64,000 nt of DNA from Anaspis maculata (lineage: Eukaryota; Arthropoda; Insecta; Coleoptera; Scraptiidae): the NCBI GenBank assembly GCA_949128115.1, contig OX421968.1, forward strand, positions 682,001 through 746,000. Direction: 5' to 3'. Of this stretch, positions 35,104 through 43,536 are shown one piece after another (position 1 is the first letter of the stretch; each line of letters starts with the position of its first letter). Both the position numbers and the translations under genes were made by a program. The notes under the pieces are model-generated. The model was given only the letters and a program-made list of their open reading frames with translations. It searched no databases and was not told the origin of the DNA.

Positions 35104-36917
35104 AGTAGGTAGTGGGATACCTTGGACCAGCCCCTCTCCTTCTCCTTTAAGCCCCGCCCCCTCACTCTGAGGCCACGCCCACCTGTCAGATTTTGACAGG
35201 TGACATTTGACAGCTGTCATCTGTCAGATTTTGACAGCTGTCACATTTGACAGGTGACTTTTGACAGCTGTCACATTTGACAGGTGACGTTTGACAGCTG
35301 TCACATTTGACAGGTGACTTTTGACAGCTGTCACATTTGACAGGTGACGTTTGACAGCTGTCACATTTGACAGGTGACGTTTGACGGCTGTCACATTTGA
35401 CAGGTGACATTTGACAGCTGTCTAACTTGACAGGTGATGGCCGCCATGACAGTGGAGGGAAAGCGGGAAATTTGAATTAGACAGCTGTCTCAATTGACAA
35501 TTGACAGCCGTCAGATGATGGCCGCCATGACGGTTGAGGGAAGAGCGGGAAATTTGAATTTGAAATCTGACGTATGTGATAGGTGACAGCTGTCAGATTG
35601 ACATTTGATACCTGTCAGATGATGGACGCCATGACAGTTGAGAAAAGAGCGGGACATTTGAATTTGAAAGGTGACGTACGTGACAGCTGACGTATGTGGC
35701 AGGTGACAGCTGTCAGATTGACATTTGACACCTGTCAGATGATGGCCGTCATGACAGTTGAGAAAAGAGCGGGAAATTTGAAATAGACAGGTGACAGGTT
35801 TTTGACAAATGGTTGATGATGGACGCCATGACAGTTTTCGGAACTGTGCTATCTTCAAGCCTCCGCTAGATAGAGCTGCCTACTACAGGTTTCTAACGGT
35901 GATTTCCTCAAGCTTCCGCTAGATGGAGCCACTTGTATTAGAGGTTTCTAACTGTGATATCCGCAAGCCTCCGATAGATGGAACCACCCGGAAGTTTGTT
36001 GTAAAAGAGCGGGAAATTTGAATTTCAAACAAATTGGTGATTCTGATAGGTACCTACAGCTAACTTGTTCGCCAACGCGGGTTTCTAACTGTGGTATCCT
36101 CAAGCCTCAGCTAGATGGAACCACTTCATATATCTGTCCGTTTGTTGTAAATGAGCGGGAAATTCAAATTCGGTAGGCCATAGATATAGGTGACATTTGA
36201 CATATGCCTAATTCAAATATGACGGGTGACAGATGATAGCCGCCATGACATACAGAAAAAGAGCGGGCATTTTGAAATAGACAAATGACGTAGGTGACAA
36301 ATGATTGATGATGATTGCCATGACAGTTTCGGAACTGTGCTATCCTCAAGTCTCCGCTAGATAGAGTTGCCTACTACAAGTTCCTGACTGTCAGATGATG
36401 GCCGGCATGACAGTTTAGAGAAGAGCGGGAAATTTGAATTTCAAAACAGAGAGCGAGAAGTTTGAATTTGACTCTCGCTTGATGGGGCAACCGGTATCAC
36501 AGATTCCTAACTGTGATACTTACTTTCAAGCCTCCGATAGATTGAACCGCCTAATACGTCTGGCAGTTTGATTCAAATATCTTGGCGCTAAATTCAAAGA
36601 TCAAAACTGCTAAAAATAGCGAGGATGTGTGGACAAGAATTTTGAATAGTGTCAGAATTCAATGATATCGATAATATACTGGAGAAGATTTTGCCTTTAT
36701 CTAAATACGTACTTACTAAGGCTTGCGTTATGACAGATTTGAGCTCTATACATCTGAAAACAAAAAAAAACACGTTTATATCACACCCAGAAATTAGAAT
36801 ATATTTCTCACAAACTAAATAAACACTTATCATAATACATTTTTCATCATAATTGTCAAGTCAAAATTTGGCGATATCGATTATTGCGCACAGAGATCCG
36901 CGAATGGTGATAATTTT
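35104..36917. repeat. Left terminal inverted repeat of the Polinton
   Basis: It is the inverse of 43480-44833 over most of its length. About 480 bp (roughly 35790-36260) has no counterpart in the right TIR. Its outer part has a 30-bp tandem array at 35217-35410. Motifs such as GCGGGAAATTTGAA and GATGGCCGCCATGACAG recur several times along it. Confidence 0.9.
35217..35410. repeat. 30-bp tandem array with TGACAGCTGTCA dyads (left TIR)
   Basis: Six to seven copies of a 30-bp unit. Each unit is made of two related 15-bp halves: one holds the perfect dyad TGACAGCTGTCA, the other TTGACAGGTGAC. The array therefore alternates CAGCTG and CAGGTG every 15 bp. The mirrored array is at 44497-44720. Confidence 0.9.
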
Positions 36918-36939
36918 GTGGGACACTGCTTATAAATTG

Positions 36940-37090
36940 GGACACAAAATGGGACAATGGGACGTTGCTTATACTATTACATTGGACACAAAATTAGACA
37001 GTCAGACACAAAATGGGACAGTGGGACACAAAGTGGGACAGTGGGACACAAAATGGGACAGTGGGACACACAATGGGACAGTGGGATACT
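36940..37090. repeat. GGGACA(CA)AAA(A)T minisatellite ahead of the ATPase gene
   Basis: Imperfect units of about 20 bp, built from GGGACACAAAATGGGACAGT and variants, lie between the left TIR and the ATPase start codon. They keep open frames going in two phases, which explains the spurious N-terminal extension of the ATPase frame. Confidence 0.85.
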
Positions 37091-37202
37091 GCTTATACAT
37101 ACCTACGTTTTACTCTACTCCACCCATGAACTAATGACTAATACGAGATTATATTTATTATTATATCTAAAACAGTTTTCCTTCTTCAAGACAGTTGTCA
37201 AG

Positions 37203-37892
37203 ATGCGTTTGATCAAGCAACATGCTACTATATGCATTAATGCTATTCATAATTCTAGTTATGTATCTGATTCATCTAAACATGGATCTTTGTTGCCAAC
37301 AAACGTCAGATGCTTAATTTGCGGTCCATCGAACTGTGGAAAAACAAATTTGATGTTGAGTCTGATTTACGACAAAAATGGATTGAAATTTAAGAATCTG
37401 TACGTATTTAGTAAATCATTACATCAATTCAAATATCTGCAGCTTGCAGATATCCTTTCGCCGATTAAGGAAATTCAATTCTTTACTTATGGTAACAATG
37501 ATGAAATACCACCACCGAATGACGCTTTATCCAATTCTGTTTTCATATTTGATGATATAGCATGTGATAAGCAACATGCAGTCAGATCATATTTTTGCAT
37601 GGGACGTCATAATGGAATTGACAGTTTTTACTTGTGTCAGAGTTATAGTAGAATTCCAAAACATTTAATTCGAGATAACGCAAACCTACTGGTATTATTC
37701 AAACAAGATAATATGAATTTGAGAAAGATATACGACGACCATATTAATTCGGACATGTCTTTTAAAACCTTCCAAGAAGTATGTGCGCTCTGTTGGAATG
37801 ATTATAAATATGGATTTTTGGTTATTGATAAAGATCGTGAGCCTAAGAATGGTCGCTACAGGAAGGGCTTTGACGTATTTATAATACTGTAA
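37203..37892 (+). CDS. Polinton packaging ATPase (FtsK/HerA, A32-like), 229 aa
   Basis: In Polintons and related viruses this ATPase is thought to pump DNA into the capsid. The Walker A motif is GPSNCGKT at residues 41-48. Walker B is SVFIFDDIACD, with the acidic pair at 117-118. A conserved SYSRIPKHLIRDNANLLVLF stretch (about 149-168) follows, typical of the group. I start at ATG 37203, because the open frame upstream only translates the minisatellite. It is the first gene inside the left TIR, 33 bp before the next gene. About 230 aa is the usual size. It is intact. Confidence 0.85.
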   Translation: MRLIKQHATICINAIHNSSYVSDSSKHGSLLPTNVRCLICGPSNCGKTNLMLSLIYDKNGLKFKNLYVFSKSLHQFKYLQLADILSPIKEIQFFTYGNNDEIPPPNDALSNSVFIFDDIACDKQHAVRSYFCMGRHNGIDSFYLCQSYSRIPKHLIRDNANLLVLFKQDNMNLRKIYDDHINSDMSFKTFQEVCALCWNDYKYGFLVIDKDREPKNGRYRKGFDVFIIL

Positions 37893-37925
37893 CATTTCAG
37901 CAAACACCTCAGTGTTATTTCAGTC

Positions 37926-39122
37926 ATGCAAAGGGAAAGTACTTCCCTCGACTTACAACAGAACATTATTCACACTAGAAATATTATAAGAGAAAAATGT
38001 AATTTAATCAAAAGAAAACGAGAAGATGATGAGGAATTTTTGAAAATGAAATACAGACCAATAACAGAACCGCTAAGCAAAATTTTGGGAAGCACTACTA
38101 ATCATAGTCAAAAATCAATATCAGCACTACCACCTATAATTTCCAAATGCACGTCTTCAACAAGCAAAGAACAACACAAGAAAACATTAAAGCGACCTCG
38201 GAACGTTGTACATCTCAGAAATATAAAAAATAAATCACTAAAACCAACACATACCACATCGGACCGTGAATCAGTTTCTATTTCCGAAACTAAATGTCAG
38301 CCCCAAAGAGAAGATAAAGAAGAGAAAGAAGAATCCTCGAAAGCATCAGCTTTTACCACACCAAGTCAGGAAACAATCTTCACATTGGAGAATCAACCCA
38401 AATTGACGCGACCTCGGGATGTTGTACATTACCGCAATATGAAGTATAACTCAGCAAACCTAACGACATCTACCACATCAAGTTCAAAATTGAATGAAAA
38501 TGAATTACAATCGAATAGTCAAAGTAGAGAAGGAGAAGAGAAGAAAACACACATAGAGCAACCGTCGTCAGCAGCTAACACGCGCAAACAACATTTAGAT
38601 GTTTCCTATTACCTCTCCAAACTCAAAAGTGGCGGTGATTGCAGTACAATGGATTTAACGTCGGGCGTTAGATATTCAGACAGACGTTATATTCTTGGAG
38701 ATTCTGTTATAAATTTCAAAGAAAATCAGCTAGAAGTGGATGATCGAACTTACGACATTACTCCAGGCCTGGCTGAACTGATCTTCAAGAAAGATCCTAA
38801 TTTGGGAGTGATTCAAGAAGCAGATAAAAAATTATATTGTACGATTTTAAAAACGACCAATGCGCTTCGAAAACGTTATAGTTCGACCAAAAATATTTGT
38901 GAAAAAGTGAAGAGAAATCCAAAGTACAAAACGGTTATTGAACCTTTATTGTCTATATCTCGAAACAAAGCTAAAAGTAAAACTGGTGGAGGTGTGAAAG
39001 AAATAAATGCAAATAAATTGGTTGAACAGCTAGAAACCTTATTCTATGATAAAACATCTGACCACTCACAAGAAATTATACGTATTGAGAGGAGCTTGAG
39101 GGAATCGGGGATTATTTTATAA
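37926..39122 (+). CDS. DUF8207-like Polinton protein, 398 aa
   Basis: The biochemical role is unknown. Residues 246-318 hold the recognisable part: a GVRYSDRRYILGDS motif, then a TPGLAELIFKKDP motif, then a TNALRKRY end. This resembles the DUF8207 domain that I recall from arthropod proteins linked to Mavericks. The N-terminal 45 residues look like a coiled helix with a basic KRKRE patch. Residues 55-225 are polar and low in complexity, and contain an internal duplication: RPRNVVHLRNIKNKS (91-104) and RPRDVVHYRNMKYNS (163-176), 72 residues apart. A GGG turn sits at 354-356. Its position between the ATPase and integrase suggests a structural or minor-capsid role, which is inference. Confidence 0.65.
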   Translation: MQRESTSLDLQQNIIHTRNIIREKCNLIKRKREDDEEFLKMKYRPITEPLSKILGSTTNHSQKSISALPPIISKCTSSTSKEQHKKTLKRPRNVVHLRNIKNKSLKPTHTTSDRESVSISETKCQPQREDKEEKEESSKASAFTTPSQETIFTLENQPKLTRPRDVVHYRNMKYNSANLTTSTTSSSKLNENELQSNSQSREGEEKKTHIEQPSSAANTRKQHLDVSYYLSKLKSGGDCSTMDLTSGVRYSDRRYILGDSVINFKENQLEVDDRTYDITPGLAELIFKKDPNLGVIQEADKKLYCTILKTTNALRKRYSSTKNICEKVKRNPKYKTVIEPLLSISRNKAKSKTGGGVKEINANKLVEQLETLFYDKTSDHSQEIIRIERSLRESGIIL

Positions 39123-39172
39123 AATGCAGGAGTATTTTTAATTAGTCTGTCTCTAGATGTGCTCCAAGAACA

Positions 39173-40105
39173 ATGTCAACTGTGAAAAAGCAAATTGTGG
39201 ATGAAATCCATAAACCAGCCAGAAAAAATTTCAAAAGGAGACGAGTTATACTAAAAGGCATAGATGATTTGTGGCAAGCCGATCTTATTGACTTGAAGCT
39301 TTATGCTGAAAAAAATAGAGGATATTCCTATTTACTCTGTGTGATTGATTGCTTTTCAAAGTACGCCTGGGTACGACCACTGAGACAAAAATCTGCTGCA
39401 GAGGTTGCAACCGCGTTTGAAAACATCTTACTAGGAAAAAGAGCGCCTAAAAATCTACAAACTGATGATGGAACTGAATTTTACAACAAATTATTCAAAT
39501 CTATCACAAAAAGATGCAAAATCAACCACTACTCAACATATAGCACTCTCAAGGCCTCTATCGTTGAACGATTCAACAGAACGCTGAAAAACGCTCTTTG
39601 GAAGCAGTTCAGTCTACAAGGAAACTATAAATGGTATACAATCATAGAATCATTGGTATCAAAGTATAATGAAACTAAACATAGAACTATTGGGAGAAGT
39701 CCAATTTCAGTTAAAGGGAAACGTATTGAGAAATATCTGTTGAAATATGTTTACAAAGATGATGATACACCTCCAAAAGTTCTTCCGAATCATAAAGTTG
39801 GAGATCATGTGAGAATTTCCAAATACAAAGCGTTATTTGCTAAGGGATATACTCCTTCATGGAGTACTGAAATATTCAAGATCAGAAAAATTAAAAGAAC
39901 AGATCCTGTAACGTATCTTTTAAAAGATTCACTTGGGAAAGATATAGCTGGTGGTTTCTACAAGGAAGAAATTCAACACGTCAAGTATCCGAAACACTAT
40001 CTGGTTGAGAAGATTCTGAAGCTGAAAGGAAATAAAGCTCTTGTTAAATGGTTAGGTTTTGACACAATGCATAATAGTTGGATTAATAAAAATGATATAG
40101 TATAA
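39173..40105 (+). CDS. Polinton integrase, rve core plus C-terminal chromodomain, 310 aa
   Basis: A retroviral-type DDE integrase that inserts the element. The catalytic residues are Asp37 (in WQADLID), Asp98 (in QTDDGTEF) and Glu132 (in SIVERFNRT). The N-terminus (1-36) is short, with HKPARKNFKRRR, and lacks a clear HHCC zinc finger. Residues about 210-265 form an SH3-like segment beginning near KVGDHVRI. The last 39 residues (YLVEKILKLKGN...LVKWLGFD...SWI) read as a chromodomain, as known for Polinton c-integrases, and could guide insertion to marked chromatin. The ATG at 39173 lies 50 bp after the previous stop. No frame damage. Confidence 0.9.
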   Translation: MSTVKKQIVDEIHKPARKNFKRRRVILKGIDDLWQADLIDLKLYAEKNRGYSYLLCVIDCFSKYAWVRPLRQKSAAEVATAFENILLGKRAPKNLQTDDGTEFYNKLFKSITKRCKINHYSTYSTLKASIVERFNRTLKNALWKQFSLQGNYKWYTIIESLVSKYNETKHRTIGRSPISVKGKRIEKYLLKYVYKDDDTPPKVLPNHKVGDHVRISKYKALFAKGYTPSWSTEIFKIRKIKRTDPVTYLLKDSLGKDIAGGFYKEEIQHVKYPKHYLVEKILKLKGNKALVKWLGFDTMHNSWINKNDIV

Positions 40106-40153
40106 ATAGAAAGTGTTTTTTATTTCGACAGCATTCTTGCTTATGTCCTAGTC

Positions 40154-40609
40154 ATGGTAAAACCTTCGAGAGGCTCACGAAAAAAGCGTATTATACCAAC
40201 ACCGCGGTTTGGATCTGGTTTATCCATTAGTGCAGACAATTTTTTATCTCTTTTACCGAAAAGAAAATTGTCAAATGTAGATTTGGCTTATTTAGCAAAG
40301 AAATACAAAATACCACATTTCAGAGGTGTTTTTATGAGCGATACACTCCCCAAAAAGCCTAAGAAAATCGAATTTGCAATTTTGAACTTAGATACTATCA
40401 GAAGAAGTGGTACTCATTGGGTTTGTTACAAAAAAGTTGGCAACAGTGTGAAGTTTTTCAACAGCTTAGGGAACAAAAAGCCTCCAAGAAGTTTGAGTCG
40501 ATATATGAAAGGATTTAACATCACTGTAAATAGGACTAAATATCAAGAACCCAATACGTACATCTGCGGACAACTGTGCTTATTATTTTTACTAGGTTAC
40601 ATCTGCTAA
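40154..40609 (+). CDS. Adenain-like cysteine protease of Polintons, 151 aa
   Basis: Polinton and adenovirus proteases of this fold mature capsid proteins. His88 (in GTHWVCY) and Cys138 (in ICGQLCLLFL) are the expected catalytic pair, and Gln131 could supply the oxyanion side chain. The position that is usually Asp in relatives (FDSFG) is Asn103 here (FFNSLG), so the third triad member looks altered. The N-terminal RGSRKKR and FGSGLS segments are basic and glycine-rich. It lies 48 bp after the integrase and 1 bp before the next start. At 151 aa it is short, but it ends right after the Cys helix, as many Polinton proteases do. Confidence 0.8.
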   Translation: MVKPSRGSRKKRIIPTPRFGSGLSISADNFLSLLPKRKLSNVDLAYLAKKYKIPHFRGVFMSDTLPKKPKKIEFAILNLDTIRRSGTHWVCYKKVGNSVKFFNSLGNKKPPRSLSRYMKGFNITVNRTKYQEPNTYICGQLCLLFLLGYIC

Positions 40610-40610
40610 C

Positions 40611-40757
40611 ATGGGTTTGAATTTTGGAAAAGTATATAAATCACGATGTATATCTAAGAAAAAGCACAGTCTAAATACCACAAGCAAGCCTAACACAAGG
40701 CTTACAGCAAAAAATATAAAATTTTTGCAGTTGATGGGTTATAAAATTCCATGGTAA
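40611..40757 (+). CDS. Small basic Polinton protein, 48 aa
   Basis: The ATG at 40611 follows the protease stop by one base, and the frame ends at 40757, 7 bp before the capsid-like gene. The product is strongly basic (ten Lys, three Arg, one His, no Asp or Glu) and ends with LTAKNIKFLQLMGYKIPW. I recall similar short proteins with an LT-KN--FL--LG end beside proteases in arthropod Polintons. A DNA-condensing core peptide, analogous to adenovirus mu, is plausible but inferred. Tight packing between two certain genes is the best evidence that it is real. Confidence 0.6.
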   Translation: MGLNFGKVYKSRCISKKKHSLNTTSKPNTRLTAKNIKFLQLMGYKIPW

Positions 40758-40764
40758 CATCACG

Positions 40765-42006
40765 ATGGATATGTTGGAATTAGAAGAAACACCCGCAGCT
40801 GATAATTCAATAGAAGGTATTGAGTTTCACAGTCATCATCCCTATGCTGCAAATAAATTTCAACCGGGGGATGAGATACGCATCAGCCTTCAACATCAGG
40901 ATATTTACACATTACCTAGTCAAAGTTTTTTATACTTAGAAGGAAAATTTTTAAATGAAGATGGTAGTGCTAAAGCCAAGGATTCCTGTAAATTGATCAA
41001 TAATGCTTTTGCTTTCCTGTTCGATGACATTAGATACGAACTCGGTGGTGTAGAAATCGATCGAGTAAGAAATTTGGGAATAACCACTACTCTTAAAACA
41101 TTCGTGTCTTCTTCTCTGGGATATGACAAACATCAACATCATGGATGGTGCAGACCACAAAGTAGTTCGCTTGACATCGTGAAAAATGGCTTCTTCAGTG
41201 TTTGCTTACCGCTGTCCAATCTGATTGGCTTTGCAGAGGATTATCGGAAAGTTATAATAAACGTTAAACAAGAATTAATACTTTTGAGATCTAGAAATCA
41301 GGATAATTGTTATGTATCACCTGTATTGGTACAAAATGAAGAGCCCCCCAAAGCAACAATCGAGATAACAAAATTGTCTTGGAACGTTCCGTATGTTGGA
41401 GTTGATGATCATCAGAGACTTTATTTGATGCAATATTTGAAGACCGAAAAAATTATTTCAGTCGGTTTTCGAAGTTGGGAGCTTTTTGAATATCCAGTAC
41501 TACCATCATCTCGAAAACAAGTATGGAGTATCAAGACTTCAACTCAAATGGAGAAACCTCGCTATGTGATTCTGGCTTTCCAAACAGGAAGAAATAATAC
41601 AGTGAAAAAAGACACTAGCATATTCGATCATTGCAACATCAGCAATGTCAAATTATTTCTCAATTCTAAATCATACCCGTATGATGATTTAAATATTGAC
41701 TTCGCCAAAAATTACTATGCTTTGCCATACAATTTATATTACAAATTCCGAGAATCATTTTATAACGATGAAGTAACCTATCCACTTCTATCATTTGAAA
41801 ATTTTAAAGATATTGCCCCTTTAATTGTAATTGATTGTTCAAAGCAGTCAGAAGTTGTAAAAACAAGTCCAGTTGATGTTAAGCTTGAATTTGAAGCATC
41901 CGCTGCTTTTCCCAACGATACAACTGCTTACTGTCTGATAATACACGATCGAATAATTGAATATAATCCACTAACCAGCATCGTTCGAAAAAGAGTCTCC
42001 CTATAA
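40765..42006 (+). CDS. Double-jelly-roll capsid-like protein, 413 aa
   Basis: Probable capsid protein of the element. It resembles a large arthropod family annotated with a double-jelly-roll-like domain. Landmarks are PGDEIRISLQHQDIYTLPSQ (34-53), FLYLEGKF (55-62), the inter-barrel region near 205-225, RYVILAFQTGRNN (266-278) and the C-terminal DVKLEFEASAAFP (371-383) with YCLIIHDRIIEYNP (389-402). Alternating short beta-like segments run throughout, with no signal peptide or membrane helix. At about 410 aa it is shorter than the hexons of large Polintons. There is no separate penton gene of obvious type, unless the 150-aa unknown downstream fills that role. It is intact. Confidence 0.75.
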   Translation: MDMLELEETPAADNSIEGIEFHSHHPYAANKFQPGDEIRISLQHQDIYTLPSQSFLYLEGKFLNEDGSAKAKDSCKLINNAFAFLFDDIRYELGGVEIDRVRNLGITTTLKTFVSSSLGYDKHQHHGWCRPQSSSLDIVKNGFFSVCLPLSNLIGFAEDYRKVIINVKQELILLRSRNQDNCYVSPVLVQNEEPPKATIEITKLSWNVPYVGVDDHQRLYLMQYLKTEKIISVGFRSWELFEYPVLPSSRKQVWSIKTSTQMEKPRYVILAFQTGRNNTVKKDTSIFDHCNISNVKLFLNSKSYPYDDLNIDFAKNYYALPYNLYYKFRESFYNDEVTYPLLSFENFKDIAPLIVIDCSKQSEVVKTSPVDVKLEFEASAAFPNDTTAYCLIIHDRIIEYNPLTSIVRKRVSL

Positions 42007-42121
42007 ACGTTTCGGCTAGAGAAGGCGTAAACCTACACTTTGGAACGCGAAAATCGCCTATAAATTGGAAAAGAACCTTCAAAAACATCATTCTGTCAAG
42101 ACCCATAGCATAGTGAACATC

Positions 42122-42574
42122 ATGGAGTTCCTTCAACATTTGTATGCTTTGTCAACAGAATATCCTCTAAACAAAAGTGGTTCGAAGCGATTAGTACCTT
42201 GTTTGGTTGGAATGGTTCCATGTGTCGTCATTGAAGAAAGAAACAGAGGAAGACTTCTCATATCACCGGAAGTATTCAAAAATATCGAAACATCAGGCTG
42301 CAAAACGAAAATCGACGGTTTTCTCAACACTAATGCCGTTCCAATACCAGCAACTGAAAACCTACCATTCATAAATATTGACTTTGATGGAAGTGGACGT
42401 CGAAAAGTAGTTAAATTTCGGAAAGAACAAGAACTTCACGACATTTATTTCTCTGTCGGGCTACATCCAGAAATTTCTCTGGTCAAAAGTGAATGGAATT
42501 TAATTTCTGAGAAATATGATGAGCTCCTGAAATTACTAGATATTTTGGAGAAATTTTCCAAATCTATCAATTAA
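42122..42574 (+). CDS. Unknown Polinton protein, 150 aa
   Basis: I do not recognise this family. The frame is open upstream to 42065, but the first ATG is at 42122, 115 bp after the capsid-like gene. The N-terminal half has hydrophobic beta-like segments (RLVPCLVGMVPCVVIEE, about 23-39). A GSGRRKVVKFRKEQELHD stretch (about 97-114) is basic, and the C-terminal 35 residues form a likely amphipathic coiled helix (LLKLLDILEKFSKSI). Position after the capsid gene suggests a virion or assembly role; that is only inference. AATAAA signals follow at 42622 and 42675. Confidence 0.6.
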   Translation: MEFLQHLYALSTEYPLNKSGSKRLVPCLVGMVPCVVIEERNRGRLLISPEVFKNIETSGCKTKIDGFLNTNAVPIPATENLPFINIDFDGSGRRKVVKFRKEQELHDIYFSVGLHPEISLVKSEWNLISEKYDELLKLLDILEKFSKSIN

Positions 42575-43230
42575 AGTTGGTCTTTTGCACATATTTCACA
42601 GCGTAAACTCTGTATATTAGGATAAATAATTATTTTGTAACTACAATACCTAACTGAATAGATGATAATTTTTAATAAAAATGTGAAAAGTTTATTCGTT
42701 TTTTATTATAATGCAACAAAAAAAAAAACATCCTTGCAATATCGCATTGGTGGACAAGTTAGTTGTAGGTACCTACTTGCAGAATCACGAATTTAATGTC
42801 ACCTTTATCTATCGAAGTCAAGTTTCCCGCTCATTTACAACAAACAGACAGATATATGAGGTGGTTCCATCTAGTGGCGGCTTGAGGATATCACAGAAAC
42901 TCGCATTGACGAAACATTTCAGTCGTTTTTTTATTTGAATTAAATCACCAGTAGATATAACCTACCTACCTACCTACAAAAACATGCAGAAACAGAAAAA
43001 CATTACTTCAAATTTTGATAAGGTTTGAATTCTTTTTCACCAAACAAAAAGAGACACAAAATAGCTAGTCAGGTTTATTGAGAATTACGATTTTGTCCTG
43101 TGTGTAATGAGGCAGAGATAGTGCTGGTATTAATAGTTCGGTTGAAAGAAGTTCTACTACAGTAGCCATTGTGAAGTTCCGTCGTTGATATTAATTTTGT
43201 TTTTTCAAAATCGTGAAGTTTCGATTTACT
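42575..43230. other. Polinton spacer with a TIR-derived fragment
   Basis: AT-rich DNA between the last two genes. About 42815-42905 matches, inverted, a part of the left TIR near 36080-36160 (blocks CCCGCTCATTTACAACAAAC and GGTTCCATCTAG). That part belongs to the segment missing from the right TIR. The 75-codon frame at 42711-42938 is a by-product. A CCTACCTACCTACC run lies at 42962-42975. Confidence 0.6.
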
Positions 43231-43536
43231 ATGAATTTCGAGGAACTAGACCGCGCTGGTGCCTTGAAGGAGTTCATTAAACTATCAACTTTGGAAATAG
43301 GCACCCATTACAAAATCTACAAAATATCAAGAAACCCAACACGGTATGGAGACACCGTTGTAGCAGATTTGGGTGACTTCTTAGTCAACCTACCAAAACG
43401 GTATCGCGAAATATTCCATAACGCTGCAATTGAGGACTTCAATTCAAATCACGGAGGCAAAATGTACCTGGAAGTGAAGAAAATTATCACCATTCGCGGA
43501 TCTCTGTGCGCAATAATCGATATCGCCAAAATTTGA
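43231..43536 (+). CDS. Unknown Polinton protein, 101 aa, reading into the right TIR
   Basis: The first ATG is at 43231; the open frame extends slightly upstream only from a GTG. The product has an LEIGTHYKIYKISRNPTRYG segment (about 22-41), then FLVNLPKRYREIF and a beta-like C-terminus. The pattern of a short beta strand, a loop and a basic LPKRY motif suggests a small OB-fold nucleic-acid-binding protein. I recall comparable proteins in arthropod Maverick loci but cannot name the family. The last 18 codons lie inside the right TIR, so the left TIR carries a mirror copy of them. Confidence 0.6.
   Translation: MNFEELDRAGALKEFIKLSTLEIGTHYKIYKISRNPTRYGDTVVADLGDFLVNLPKRYREIFHNAAIEDFNSNHGGKMYLEVKKIITIRGSLCAIIDIAKI

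Noticed and set aside
35186..35410. Open frame encoding SPVKCDSCQ-type repeats (also 44497-44751)
   Set aside because: It is the translation of the 30-bp TIR tandem array. A length divisible by three keeps it open, and both TIRs give the same artefact.
35217..35410. Possible CRISPR-like array of direct repeats
   Set aside because: The units are contiguous 30-bp tandem repeats with no unique spacers, in a eukaryotic transposon.
36853..37134. Open frame rich in WDSGTQNGTVG ahead of the ATPase gene
   Set aside because: Translation of a 20-bp minisatellite. The ATPase family starts at 37203.
42711..42938. 75-codon frame between the last Polinton genes
   Set aside because: It overlaps a TIR-derived fragment and has no coding character.
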